A stretch of DNA of 64,000 bases, taken from the NCBI RefSeq assembly GCF_004025535.1, contig NZ_QJRG01000042.1, positions 186,001 to 250,000 on the forward strand, given 5' to 3'. The notes below the pieces were generated by a model that saw only the letters and a program-made list of their open reading frames with translations, was not told where the DNA came from and did no database searches. Position numbers and translations under genes: made by a program. Origin of the DNA: Pseudomonas alkylphenolica. GTDB lineage: Bacteria > Pseudomonadota > Gammaproteobacteria > Pseudomonadales > Pseudomonadaceae. Positions 27,240 to 36,191 of this stretch are shown here, piece after piece; the stretch's first letter is position 1, and every line of letters starts with the position of its first letter.

Positions 27240-29345
27240 ATGGCGCGCACCACCCCCATCGAGCTGTACCGCAACATTGGTATTGTCGCCCATGTTGACG
27301 CCGGCAAGACCACCACCACCGAACGCATCCTGTTCTACACCGGGGTCAACCACAAGATGGGCGAGGTGCACGACGGCGCCGCGACCATGGACTGGATGGC
27401 CCAGGAGCAGGAGCGCGGGATCACCATCACCTCGGCGGCGACCACCGCGTTCTGGCAAGGCTCGACCAAGCAGTTCCCGACCAAGTACCGTTTCAACATC
27501 ATCGACACCCCCGGCCACGTTGACTTCACCATTGAGGTAGAGCGATCGCTGCGGGTTCTGGACGGCGCGGTGGTGGTGTTCAGTGGCGCTGATGGCGTGG
27601 AGCCGCAGTCGGAAACCGTCTGGCGCCAGGCCAACAAGTACCATGTGCCGCGCATGGCCTACGTCAACAAGATGGACCGCCAGGGTGCCGACTTTCTGCG
27701 TGTGGTCAAACAGATCGACAAGCGCCTGGGCCACCACCCGGTGCCGATCCAGCTGGCGATTGGCGCCGAGGAGCATTTCAAAGGCCAGATCGACCTGGTG
27801 AAGATGAAGGCCATCTACTGGAACGAAGATGACCAGGGCACCACCTACCGCGAAGAAGAGATCCCGGCAGACATGCTGGATCTGGCCAATGAGTGGCGCG
27901 CGCACATGATCGAAGCCGCCGCCGAAGCCAATGACGAGTTCATGGAGCTTTACCTCAACGGCGAGGAGTTGAGCAACGAACAAATCAAGGCCGGCCTGCG
28001 CAAACGCACTCTGGCCAACGAGATCGTCCCGGCAATCTGCGGCTCGTCGTTCAAGAACAAGGGCGTGCCGCTGATGCTCGACGCCGTCATCGACTACTTG
28101 CCTGCCCCGTCGGAAATCCCGGCCATCAACGGCACCGACCCGGACCACGAAGACAAGCACCTGGAGCGCCACGCCGACGACAACGAACCGTTCTCCGCAC
28201 TGGCCTTCAAGATAGCCACCGACCCCTTTGTCGGTGCTCTGACTTTTGCCCGTGTGTACTCCGGGGTACTCAACTCCGGTGATGCCGTACTCAACTCGGT
28301 CAAGGGCAAGAAGGAGCGTGTCGGGCGGATGGTGCAGATGCACGCCAACCAGCGCGCCGAGATCAAGGCCGTGTGCGCCGGCGACATTGCCGCACTCATC
28401 GGCATGAAAGATGTCACCACCGGCGACACCTTGTGCGACATCAACAAACCGATCGTGCTTGAGCGCATGGACTTCCCCGACCCGGTGATTTCGGTGGCGG
28501 TCGAGCCCAAGACCAAGGCCGACCAGGAAAAAATGGGCATTGCCCTGAGCAAGTTGGCCCAGGAAGACCCCTCGTTCCGGGTGCGCACCGATGAAGAAAC
28601 GGCGCAAACCATCATCTCGGGCATGGGCGAACTGCACCTGGACATCATCGTTGACCGCATGAAGCGCGAGTTCGGCGTCGAGGCCAATATCGGCAAGCCA
28701 CAAGTCGCCTATCGCGAAAAAATCCGCAACACCTGCGAAATCGAAGGCAAGTTCGTTCGCCAGTCCGGTGGCCGTGGCCAGTACGGCCACTGCTGGATTC
28801 GCTTCGAACCGGGCGAGGAAGGCAAGGAAGGCCTGGAATTCGTCAACGAAGTGGTCGGCGGCGTGGTCCCGCGCGAGTACATCCCGGCGATCCAGAAAGG
28901 CATCGAAGAGCAGATGAAGAACGGTGTACTCGCCGGTTATCCGCTGATCGGCCTGAAGGCCACCGTGTTCGATGGGTCCTATCACGACGTCGACTCCAAC
29001 GAGATGGCCTTCAAGGTGGCCGCCTCGATGGCCACCAAACAGCTGGCGCAAAAAGGTGGCGCCGTGTTGCTGGAGCCGGTGATGAAAGTCGAAGTGGTGA
29101 CGCCCGAGGAGTACCAGGGTGATATTCTCGGCGACCTCAGCCGGCGTCGCGGGCTGATCCAGGAAGGCGAAGACAGCCCGGCCGGCAAGGTGGTGCGTGC
29201 CGAGGTACCGCTTGGCGAGATGTTCGGCTACTCCACGCAGATGCGCTCCATGACCCAGGGGCGCGCCAGTTACACCATGGAGTTCACCAAGTACGCCGAA
29301 GCACCGGCGAGCGTTGCCGACGCGATTATCAAGAAACAGGGGTAA
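27240..29345 (+). CDS. fusB: Elongation factor G, stand-alone copy
   Basis: This 701-residue translational GTPase has G1 AHVDAGKT (17-24), the RGIT switch I region, G3 DTPGHVDF and G4 NKMD, plus all EF-G domains to a C-terminal VADAIIKK. It promotes ribosomal translocation or recycling. It is not next to rpsL, rpsG or tuf, so it is not the str-operon fusA. Pseudomonads commonly have a second EF-G elsewhere (often named fusB), which fits. A terminator-like hairpin follows. A long open frame on the opposite strand (27222-30266) is a codon-bias shadow. Confidence 0.88.
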   Translation: MARTTPIELYRNIGIVAHVDAGKTTTTERILFYTGVNHKMGEVHDGAATMDWMAQEQERGITITSAATTAFWQGSTKQFPTKYRFNIIDTPGHVDFTIEVERSLRVLDGAVVVFSGADGVEPQSETVWRQANKYHVPRMAYVNKMDRQGADFLRVVKQIDKRLGHHPVPIQLAIGAEEHFKGQIDLVKMKAIYWNEDDQGTTYREEEIPADMLDLANEWRAHMIEAAAEANDEFMELYLNGEELSNEQIKAGLRKRTLANEIVPAICGSSFKNKGVPLMLDAVIDYLPAPSEIPAINGTDPDHEDKHLERHADDNEPFSALAFKIATDPFVGALTFARVYSGVLNSGDAVLNSVKGKKERVGRMVQMHANQRAEIKAVCAGDIAALIGMKDVTTGDTLCDINKPIVLERMDFPDPVISVAVEPKTKADQEKMGIALSKLAQEDPSFRVRTDEETAQTIISGMGELHLDIIVDRMKREFGVEANIGKPQVAYREKIRNTCEIEGKFVRQSGGRGQYGHCWIRFEPGEEGKEGLEFVNEVVGGVVPREYIPAIQKGIEEQMKNGVLAGYPLIGLKATVFDGSYHDVDSNEMAFKVAASMATKQLAQKGGAVLLEPVMKVEVVTPEEYQGDILGDLSRRRGLIQEGEDSPAGKVVRAEVPLGEMFGYSTQMRSMTQGRASYTMEFTKYAEAPASVADAIIKKQG

Positions 29346-29368
29346 AACCGGGCAACACCTGTAGACTT

Positions 29369-29397
29369 GGCCGCCAAGCCAAGTCAGCGGCCTTTTA
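29369..29397 (+). terminator. Terminator after the EF-G gene
   Basis: The arms GGCCGC (29369-29374) and GCGGCC (29387-29392) enclose a 12-base loop and are followed by TTTTATT. A competing smaller hairpin ACTTGG/CCAAGT lies within the same stretch. It sits 23 bases past the EF-G stop. Confidence 0.65.
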
Positions 29398-29417
29398 TTG
29401 CCTGGAGTTTGTCCCCG

Positions 29418-30140
29418 ATGCCCGCCCTCACCCACGTTGTCGCCCCACCCGAGGAGGCGATCAAGAGCCAGATCCTGCAAATGGTGGTCGACTACCTGAC
29501 CGACATCAGCGCCATCGCCATTACCCCGAGCAATCCGCTGTACAGCCTCTACCAATACGGCATCGGCTTCGAGGTTCACCGCTACCTGGAGGCGCTGGGT
29601 GGCAGCGGTGAGCTGAAGGTGGAACTGATCATCGCTACCGCTCCCGATGATCCTCAGGTCGTCACCGGCTTTCTCCTGTACCTGCCGATGCAGGACGATT
29701 CCGGTGCCTGCAGCGTTGCCTACATGGCCGTCAACGATCAATACCGGCGCCGCGGCATTGCCCGCGCGATGCTGGCGCACCTGGCTGAACGCTTCCCGCA
29801 TGTGGAACTGGCCTGTGCCGTGAAGCAAGCGCCCTGGTTCGAGGCCATGGGTTTCACCATCAGCGGCGCACGCGGGCCGCAGGTGCTGATGAACAGCGAC
29901 GAGCATGCCAGTGAAGGCTACGTGGTGATGCTGGATGTCGCGCCAATCTACCGCACCCTGGAAGTGCAGCAGATCCATACCTACCTGCTCAAGCAACACG
30001 GCAAGCGGGCCATGGTCGATGCCGAGAAGCAACGCGACCGCCATCTGGATCAGTTGCAGCGCAAGGCCCAGGCCTTTGTGCAGGAACGTCTGGGTGAGCG
30101 TGCCTGGCAGCGCCGAGGCACCGAAATCCGCCTGGTTTAG
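29418..30140 (+). CDS. GNAT-family N-acetyltransferase
   Basis: This 240-residue protein has the acetyl-CoA-binding motif A in VAYMAVNDQYRRRGIARAMLAHL (about 103-125). Residues 170-240 form a helical, charged tail beyond the GNAT core (EKQRDRHLDQLQRKAQAFVQERL), which is unusual and may mediate dimerisation. The start at 29418 has GGAG upstream. The acceptor substrate is unknown. Its 3' end overlaps the convergent LysR gene by 4 bases. Confidence 0.8.
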   Translation: MPALTHVVAPPEEAIKSQILQMVVDYLTDISAIAITPSNPLYSLYQYGIGFEVHRYLEALGGSGELKVELIIATAPDDPQVVTGFLLYLPMQDDSGACSVAYMAVNDQYRRRGIARAMLAHLAERFPHVELACAVKQAPWFEAMGFTISGARGPQVLMNSDEHASEGYVVMLDVAPIYRTLEVQQIHTYLLKQHGKRAMVDAEKQRDRHLDQLQRKAQAFVQERLGERAWQRRGTEIRLV

Positions 30141-31030
30141 CGCGCGTCCTGCGCTGCCAGCTCGATCAGCACCTGCAAGACGAACGCAGTGCTCTGCTCC
30201 AGCTGCCCCTGGCGGCTGGCGATCCCCAGATGGCGCCACAACCCCGGGCGTAGCGGACGCATGCACAGGCGCTGGTCGGGTTCCGGGGCACTGGCCTCAT
30301 GGGGCAGCAAGGTCGCACCGTAACCTGCGGCCACCAGGCTCTTGATCGCATCGTTGTAATTAAGCTGAATGCGCGCCTGCGGTTGCAGGCCCGCGCTGGC
30401 GAACCAGTCATTGGTCACCCGTGACAACTGGGTGCTGCTGTCATTGAGGATCAACGCGCGCTCCGCCAGCCAGGCCGGTGTGATCTGCGCGGGCGGCGCC
30501 CAGCCGGTCGGGATGAAGGCCATGATCGGGTCGCGGCGCCAGGGTTCGATGTGCACGCCCTTGACCGCCGCCTGCGGCAGCGCCACCAGGCCAAGGTCCA
30601 GGGTGCCATCTTGCAACCGCGCCAGGGATTCGCGCGAAGTCAGCACCTGCACTTGCACATCGATACCAGGGTGACGCACGCCGAGAATGTCCAGCGCCTG
30701 TGGCAGCAAGTGGGCAATCGCACCGGTAGAGGCGCCCAGCCGCACCCGCCCACTCAACCCCTGGACCTGACGCTGCACGTCGTCCAGCGCCTGTTCGGCA
30801 TCGGCCAGCAGGCGCCGGGCACGCTCAAGCAGGGTGTCCCCAATGGCCGTTGGATGGACCTGCCCGCGCTTGCGCGACAACAACGGTGCGCCGATGCGCG
30901 CCTCGAGGTCGGCAATGTGCAGGCTGACCGTGGGCGGTGCCAGGTTGAGGGCACGGGCGGCCTGGGCAAACGAACCGAGGTCGGCAATCACTACCAGGGT
31001 CCGCAAGCGGTCAAGGCTGATTTCGCGCAT
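30137..31030 (-). CDS. LysR-type transcriptional regulator
   Basis: This 297-residue protein has an N-terminal HTH (about 4-62, LGSFAQAARALNLAPPTVSLHIADLEARIG) and a substrate-binding domain from about 90. It is divergent from argC with 111 bases between starts, so argC or itself is a possible target. Nothing in the sequence defines the effector. Confidence 0.85.
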   Translation of the reverse strand: MREISLDRLRTLVVIADLGSFAQAARALNLAPPTVSLHIADLEARIGAPLLSRKRGQVHPTAIGDTLLERARRLLADAEQALDDVQRQVQGLSGRVRLGASTGAIAHLLPQALDILGVRHPGIDVQVQVLTSRESLARLQDGTLDLGLVALPQAAVKGVHIEPWRRDPIMAFIPTGWAPPAQITPAWLAERALILNDSSTQLSRVTNDWFASAGLQPQARIQLNYNDAIKSLVAAGYGATLLPHEASAPEPDQRLCMRPLRPGLWRHLGIASRQGQLEQSTAFVLQVLIELAAQDAR

Positions 31031-31141
31031 GGATGCTCATGATTCAGAATTTATGAATGTCATCATCATGATATTCAAATTTTCTTTCGTCCAGATCAGC
31101 GCGAGCATAGGCGCTCCCTGTCCTGATTCTTCGAGAACACC

Positions 31142-32074
31142 ATGCACCAGCCCCTTGTCTTTATCGATGGCGACCAAGGCACCACCGGCCTGCAGATCCA
31201 TGCCCGCCTGCACGGGCGCAGCGATTTGCGCCTGCTGACCCTGCCCGACAGCGAACGCAAGGATCCCCAGCGCCGCGCCGAAGCGATCAACAATGCCGAC
31301 GTGGCCATCCTGTGCCTGCCCGATGACGCGGCGAAGCAGGCGGTGGCGGCAATCATCAACCCGGCAGTACGGGTGATCGATGCCAGCTCGGCACACCGTA
31401 CTGCGGCCGGTTGGGTGTATGGCCTGCCGGAACTTGACGAGCAGCAGGCCGAGCGCATTGCGCAGGCCAAGCGTGTCAGCAATCCGGGTTGCTACCCTAC
31501 CGGCGCCATTGCCTTGCTGCGCCCGCTGGTGAGCGCGGGCCTGGTACCGGCGGACTACCCACTGACTGTCAATGCGGTGTCAGGCTATTCCGGTGGTGGC
31601 CGTGCGGCCGTCGAACGTCACGAATCACCCGACGCGCAAGCGGCCCAAGGGGTGCTGGTGTATGGCTTGAACCTGGACCATAAGCATGTGCCGGAGATCC
31701 AGCAGCATGCCGGGTTGTCCCACAGGCCGGTGTTTGTGCCCAGCTATGGCAGCTACCGCCAGGGCATCGCCTTGACCATCGCCCTGCAGACCCGCCTGTT
31801 GCCGGCCGGCGTCGGCGCAGCGCGCCTGCATGCGTGCCTGCATGAGCATTACCATGGCGCGCGCCATGTCCAGCTGGCGCCTCTGGTGCATGGCGAGGCA
31901 GCGCCGATGCTCGACCCGCAGGCGGTCAATGACAGCAACGATCTGCGCCTGGCGGTGTTCGCCAACGAGGTGCACGGGCAGGTGTTGCTGACAGCGGTGT
32001 TCGACAACCTGGGCAAAGGCGCTTCGGGCGCTGCGGTGCAAAACCTGGACTTGATGCTGGCGGCAATGGCCTGA
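31142..32074 (+). CDS. argC: N-acetyl-gamma-glutamyl-phosphate reductase, short type
   Basis: This 310-residue enzyme has the N-terminal nucleotide-binding pattern [14 protein letters not shown] and the active-site Cys117 in [14 protein letters not shown], with the substrate-binding segment [10 protein letters not shown]. It reduces N-acetylglutamyl phosphate to the semialdehyde in arginine synthesis. The length and sequence fit the type 2 (short) ArgC; the main argC of pseudomonads is about 344 residues, so this is probably a second paralogue. It is not in an arginine operon here. Confidence 0.88.
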   Translation: MHQPLVFIDGDQGTTGLQIHARLHGRSDLRLLTLPDSERKDPQRRAEAINNADVAILCLPDDAAKQAVAAIINPAVRVIDASSAHRTAAGWVYGLPELDEQQAERIAQAKRVSNPGCYPTGAIALLRPLVSAGLVPADYPLTVNAVSGYSGGGRAAVERHESPDAQAAQGVLVYGLNLDHKHVPEIQQHAGLSHRPVFVPSYGSYRQGIALTIALQTRLLPAGVGAARLHACLHEHYHGARHVQLAPLVHGEAAPMLDPQAVNDSNDLRLAVFANEVHGQVLLTAVFDNLGKGASGAAVQNLDLMLAAMA

Positions 32075-32107
32075 TTATTGTTAGAGCGACTGCTTGCATC
32101 ATGGCCT

Positions 32108-32169
32108 TTCGCGGGTAAACCCGCTCCCACAGGTGGCACCGTACCTGTGGGAGCGGGTTTACCCGCGAA
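32108..32169. repeat. Inverted pair of REP elements
   Basis: Two copies of a 27-base sequence starting TTCGCGGGTAAACCCGC face each other perfectly around the 8-base spacer GGCACCGT. This matches the repetitive extragenic palindrome typical of P. putida-group genomes. It lies 33 bases past the argC stop, where it could form a very stable 3' stem. Confidence 0.85.
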
Positions 32170-32280
32170 GGATACGTGGTGCGCCTCGGTATTTACTGGC
32201 TCCTCGCGCTTTGAACACTGGCCCGCGCCTGCGAACTTCCGTAGCATCCTAGCCCTTTTTCGCTGGCAGCCTTTTCCCCC

Positions 32281-33726
32281 ATGAGAACTACTTCAATCCG
32301 TGCCGACATCCTGGCCGGACTCACCACGTCCTTCGCCCTGGTGCCCGAGTGCATTGCGTTCGCACTGGTGGCGCACCTCAATCCGTTGATGGGGCTTTAC
32401 GGCGCTTTCATCATTTGTACCCTCACTGCCCTGCTCGGCGGCCGCCCCGGGATGATTTCCGGCGCAGCCGGCTCCATGGCCGTGGTCATCGTCGCCCTGG
32501 TGGTGCAGCACGGCGTGCAGTACCTGCTGGCCACGGTGCTGCTGGGCGGCCTGATCATGATTGCCTTTGGCGTGCTGCGCCTGGGCAAGCTGGTGCGCAT
32601 GGTGCCGTATTCGGTGATGCTCGGCTTCGTCAACGGCCTGGCGATCATCATTGCCCTAGCCCAGCTTGAACACTTCAAGCACGACGGCGCCTGGCTCAGC
32701 GGCCCGGCGCTGTACCTGATGCTGGGGCTGGTGGCGCTGACCATGGCAATCGTCTATGTGCTGCCACGCCTGACCCGCAGCGTGCCGCCAGCGCTCGTGG
32801 CGATCCTGGCGGTGGGCGCCGGGGTCTACCTGCTCGACCTGCCGACCCACACCCTGGGTGATCTGGCGCATATCGCCGGTGGCCTGCCAGTACTGACCTG
32901 GCCGGACATCCCGTGGAACCTGGAAACCCTCAAGATCATCGCACCCTACGCGATGCTGATGGCGCTGGTGGGGTTGCTGGAAACCCTGCTGACCCTCAAC
33001 CTCACCGATGAAATCACCGAAAGCCGCGGCTACCCCAACCGCGAGTGCGTGGCGCTGGGCGTGGCCAACATGACCTCCGGCCTGTTCGGCGGCATGGGCG
33101 GCTGCGCGATGATCGGCCAGACCGCCATCAATCTCAGCTCGGGCGGCCGTGGTCGACTGTCCGGCGTGGTGGCCGGGGTGATGATCCTGATGTTCGTGCT
33201 GTTCCTCTCACCGCTGATCGAGCGCATTCCCCTCGCCGCGCTGGTCGGGGTGATGTTCGTGGTGTCGCAGCAGACGTTTTCCTGGGCCTCGCTGCGCGTG
33301 CTGCACAAGGTACCGGTGAACGACATGCTGGCGATCATCGCCGTCACCGTGGTTACGGTACTGACCGACCTGGCCACGGCGGTGCTGTGCGGTATTGTCA
33401 TTGCCGCGATCAACTTTGCCTGGCAACAAGCCCGCGAGCTGTACGCCGACAGCCATCTGCAATCGGACGGCAGCAAGTTGTACCGGGTTCACGGCACGCT
33501 GTTCTTCGCCTCGACCACGCCGTTTCTCAACCAGTTCGACCCGGTCAACGATCCGGCCGAAGTGACCCTCGACTGCCAGCACCTGAACTTTGTCGACTAC
33601 TCGGCCATTGCAGCGCTCAAGACCCTGCGAGAGCGCTACCACAACAACGGCAAGCACCTGCGCGTGGTGCACCTGTCCGAGCGCTGCAAACAGCTGCTCA
33701 AGCGCACCGACCTGCACTACGGCTGA
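32281..33726 (+). CDS. SulP-family anion transporter with STAS domain
   Basis: This 481-residue inner-membrane protein has the transmembrane SulP core (about residues 8-390, opening ADILAGLTTSFALVPECIAFALVA). A C-terminal STAS domain follows (about 395-481, VTLDCQHLNFVDYSAIAALKTL). SulP proteins carry sulfate, bicarbonate, dicarboxylates or other anions. No beta-carbonic anhydrase or sulfate genes adjoin it, so the substrate is open. It begins after a REP pair and ends 9 bases from the convergent CAP gene. Confidence 0.85.
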   Translation: MRTTSIRADILAGLTTSFALVPECIAFALVAHLNPLMGLYGAFIICTLTALLGGRPGMISGAAGSMAVVIVALVVQHGVQYLLATVLLGGLIMIAFGVLRLGKLVRMVPYSVMLGFVNGLAIIIALAQLEHFKHDGAWLSGPALYLMLGLVALTMAIVYVLPRLTRSVPPALVAILAVGAGVYLLDLPTHTLGDLAHIAGGLPVLTWPDIPWNLETLKIIAPYAMLMALVGLLETLLTLNLTDEITESRGYPNRECVALGVANMTSGLFGGMGGCAMIGQTAINLSSGGRGRLSGVVAGVMILMFVLFLSPLIERIPLAALVGVMFVVSQQTFSWASLRVLHKVPVNDMLAIIAVTVVTVLTDLATAVLCGIVIAAINFAWQQARELYADSHLQSDGSKLYRVHGTLFFASTTPFLNQFDPVNDPAEVTLDCQHLNFVDYSAIAALKTLRERYHNNGKHLRVVHLSERCKQLLKRTDLHYG

Positions 33727-33735
33727 TTGCGGCCC

Positions 33736-34587
33736 TCAGGGCGCGCCGAACATCGCCGTCCAGTAGATCCCGGCATCGCTCTTGGGATCAACCGCGTAGG
33801 CAGCGCCCAGTTCACTGAACTGCGGGTTCATCAGGTTGGCGCAGTGGCCGGGGCTGGCCAGCCAGCCATCGACCACTTTGCGCGGGGTGTCCTGCCCGGC
33901 GGCGATGTTCTCGCCGGTCAGCTGACCCGCGTAGCCTGCCAGCTCGGCGCGGTCGCCCGGCGTACGGCCATCGCGATCGACATGGTCGAGAAAGTTCTGG
34001 TTGGCCATGGCCCGGGTATGGGCCTCGGCGGTGCTGGCCAGGGTGGCGTTCCAGGCCAGCGGCGTGGCGGCAGCAAAGTTTTGCGTGCCGCACTGACGCT
34101 GCTGGCCTCGCGCGGTATTGATCATTGCCAGCAACTTTTGCCCTTCAGCCTGCCAGTCCCCCAGGCGCCCGGCCAGCAGCGGCCGTGCCAGGACAATGCG
34201 CCAGTCACGGTCTTGCTGACTGACGCCGATATCAACGAACTGTGGGTCGAGCACTACCTGGCAGAAGCTTTCGCGCACCGCTTGCATGGCGCTCTGCGCA
34301 TCGCGCGGGCCATTGAGGGTGATGGCCTGGACATTGACCATCGGGTAGTTGGCCTGGGCCAGCGCCGTGCGCAAATCCACACTGCCCCCGGCCGGCAGCA
34401 CCAGGCGCGGATCACTCGCCAGCGGCGGCAGCTCCAGCGACGCTTGCCCACCGCAGCGCTGCGCCTGGCTGCGGTAGCTGTTGATCGAGTCGACCAGCTG
34501 TGACGGCTCGCTGGCCTGGACAGCAGTCGCCACGGCCAGTGCCAGTGGCAGGCTGGCAAGACGCAAAACGGATGACAGGACGCGCAT
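33736..34587 (-). CDS. Secreted CAP/SCP-domain protein
   Basis: This 283-residue protein has a signal peptide (cleavage near AVQA-SE, residue 25) and a C-terminal CAP domain (about 150-280). The CAP motifs HTRAMANQNFLDHVDRDG, GENIAAGQ and GWLASPGHCANLMNP are all present. Bacterial CAP proteins are periplasmic or secreted and of poorly defined function. The N-terminal 120 residues after the signal resemble no domain I recognise. AAGGGAG precedes the start at 34587. Confidence 0.85.
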   Translation of the reverse strand: MRVLSSVLRLASLPLALAVATAVQASEPSQLVDSINSYRSQAQRCGGQASLELPPLASDPRLVLPAGGSVDLRTALAQANYPMVNVQAITLNGPRDAQSAMQAVRESFCQVVLDPQFVDIGVSQQDRDWRIVLARPLLAGRLGDWQAEGQKLLAMINTARGQQRQCGTQNFAAATPLAWNATLASTAEAHTRAMANQNFLDHVDRDGRTPGDRAELAGYAGQLTGENIAAGQDTPRKVVDGWLASPGHCANLMNPQFSELGAAYAVDPKSDAGIYWTAMFGAP

Positions 34588-34721
34588 GCAGATCTCCCTT
34601 GAACGGACGCCGCCATCATGCGCGATGTTGCCCGTCGTCGAACAGCTGGAATGTTTTGAGCGCCGCGCGGTCGACCCTGTAACGGGAAGTTTTGCTCCCC
34701 TTACCTGACGAAGGTCACCGT

Positions 34722-35336
34722 ATGCGCCTTGCAACGATTGTAACCTGCCTTTTCCTGGCCTTCTCGGCACCCCTGGCACTGGCCACCGAGCCCAAGGCGC
34801 AGGTGGCCGAAGAAAAAGCCCAGGTGCTGGAACAAAAAGCCGCCGTGCAACCCGACGCGCCGCCGGCGCCCAAGAGCAAAGCCATCACCCAGACCGAAGT
34901 ACAGGCCGTAGACCCGGCAGGACAGGCTGCGCTAGACGATGCAATTACCTGCATGGCCCGCAGTATCTACTGGGAATCGAAGGGCGGCAAAGCGCCGGAC
35001 ATGGAAGCGGTGGCCAGTGTGGTGATGAATCGCCTGGGCCACGAGGGTTTTCCAGACACCGTGTGCGGGGTGGTCAAGCAGGGCAAGGAAACCGGCAACT
35101 GCCAGTTTTCCTGGTGGTGTGACGGGCGTTCCGATTCGGTGCAGGAAGAAACGCGCTACGCCCTGGCCAAGGAAATCGCCCGCAAGGCCCTCAACCGCCA
35201 GCTGGACGACCGCACCAAGGGTGCGCTGTATTTCCACGATCGCCACGTATCACCGGACTGGGCACGGGCGTATGTGAAGACCACCGAGACCGGGGATTTT
35301 CTCTTCTACAAACCGCGTAACGGCACGGCGCGATAA
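34722..35336 (+). CDS. Periplasmic cell wall hydrolase, SleB/CwlJ (Hydrolase_2) type
   Basis: This 204-residue protein has a signal peptide (cleavage near ALA-TEP, residue 16) and an Ala/Lys/Glu-rich linker to about residue 60. A Hydrolase_2 domain follows, with CMARSIYWESKGGKAPDMEAVASVVMNRLGH (catalytic Glu in WESKG) and CQFSWWCDG. Family members are peptidoglycan-lytic enzymes. It is divergent from the CAP gene; AAGG lies before the start. Confidence 0.85.
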   Translation: MRLATIVTCLFLAFSAPLALATEPKAQVAEEKAQVLEQKAAVQPDAPPAPKSKAITQTEVQAVDPAGQAALDDAITCMARSIYWESKGGKAPDMEAVASVVMNRLGHEGFPDTVCGVVKQGKETGNCQFSWWCDGRSDSVQEETRYALAKEIARKALNRQLDDRTKGALYFHDRHVSPDWARAYVKTTETGDFLFYKPRNGTAR

Positions 35337-35344
35337 TCGAGGCG

Positions 35345-35902
35345 CTACTGACTGACATCCACCAAGGGGATGTCGCCTTGCCCAGCATCTGCCGCCTTGC
35401 CTGCACGGCGATCGTTCATCCAGTCGGCCACCTGCGTGGAAAACTCGGGTGGCGCCTTGCGCCCCACACGCCGGGCGATATCGAGGATGGTCTGCTGGGC
35501 CAGGGCTTCTTCCATACGCTTTTGTGCCGTCAGCATTACTGCATGGATGGAACAGGTGCCCTCCTGCGCCCAGGTCGGCGGCGAGCCGTCGAACAGCGCG
35601 CAGCGGTCGCGCACGTCGCGGCACTCGAAAATCATCTTGCGCCCGTCAATGGCACTGACGATGTCCAGCACACTGATTTCATCGGCCGGGCGCGCCAGCC
35701 TGAACCCGCCGCGCACCCCTTCGGTTGCGGCCACCAGGCCGGCCTTGGCCAGCTTGGTGAACACCTTGGCCAGGTACTCCTGCGGCACCCCTTGCAGTTC
35801 TGCAAGGTCGCGCACGCTGGCTTCGCGGCTGTCGCCCAGTTCATCGACCAGGAAGGCCAGGCAGTGGATGCCGTACTCCACTCCGGCGCTATACAGTGAC
35901 AT
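35345..35902 (-). CDS. Rrf2-family regulator with three conserved-type cysteines
   Basis: This 185-residue protein has the Rrf2 winged HTH (about 5-65; LQGVPQEYLAKVFTKLAKAGLV) and a cysteine-bearing segment ECRDVRDRCALF...GTCSIHAVM with C94, C101 and C117. IscR and NsrR bind Fe-S clusters through three closely spaced Cys; here the spacing (6 and 15 residues) is wider, so the cluster type or redox sensing may differ. It is divergent from an NDH-2-like flavoprotein gene across 289 bases containing a long inverted repeat. Confidence 0.85.
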   Translation of the reverse strand: MSLYSAGVEYGIHCLAFLVDELGDSREASVRDLAELQGVPQEYLAKVFTKLAKAGLVAATEGVRGGFRLARPADEISVLDIVSAIDGRKMIFECRDVRDRCALFDGSPPTWAQEGTCSIHAVMLTAQKRMEEALAQQTILDIARRVGRKAPPEFSTQVADWMNDRRAGKAADAGQGDIPLVDVSQ

Positions 35903-36100
35903 GCTTATCTCCGACTAATCTTGTCGCAAATACTATCAGTTTTTTCTACCTGCTTGAATGCCGAGCATCCAACGCATCTACCGTATGTCGGTTTCCAGAA
36001 TGCCCTAACGGGTCACATTTGCCCAATGAAACCATCAAATAGAGCGGCTTTCGGGCAAGCCTACCCGGTTCTCCGGCCGGGTCATCATGAAAAATCACTT

Positions 36101-36143
36101 GCGCCGAACAACTACGACCAATAGAGTCGTAGTTGTTCGGCGC
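36101..36143. repeat. Perfect 18-bp inverted repeat before the flavoprotein gene
   Basis: The arm GCGCCGAACAACTACGAC (36101-36118) is exactly reversed at 36126-36143 around the 7-base loop CAATAGA. It ends 48 bases before the ATG at 36192. In RNA it would form an 18-bp stem, strong enough to act as an attenuator, RNase III site or mRNA stabiliser; as DNA it could be an operator. It does not match the REP sequence of the window. Confidence 0.75.
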
Positions 36144-36191
36144 TACTGCGCCACCGTACAAACATCGAATTCGTCCATGCGGAGCAGCTAC

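Noticed and set aside
27222..30266. A 1014-codon open frame on the minus strand opposite the EF-G and GNAT genes
   Set aside because: The opposite strand encodes a full EF-G with all GTPase motifs. The antisense product is low in complexity, has no recognisable domain, and is the usual shadow of strong GC-third-position bias.
35921..36124. A 67-codon frame in the Rrf2/flavoprotein gap
   Set aside because: It has no ribosome site and ends inside the 18-bp inverted repeat; it fits intergenic DNA better.
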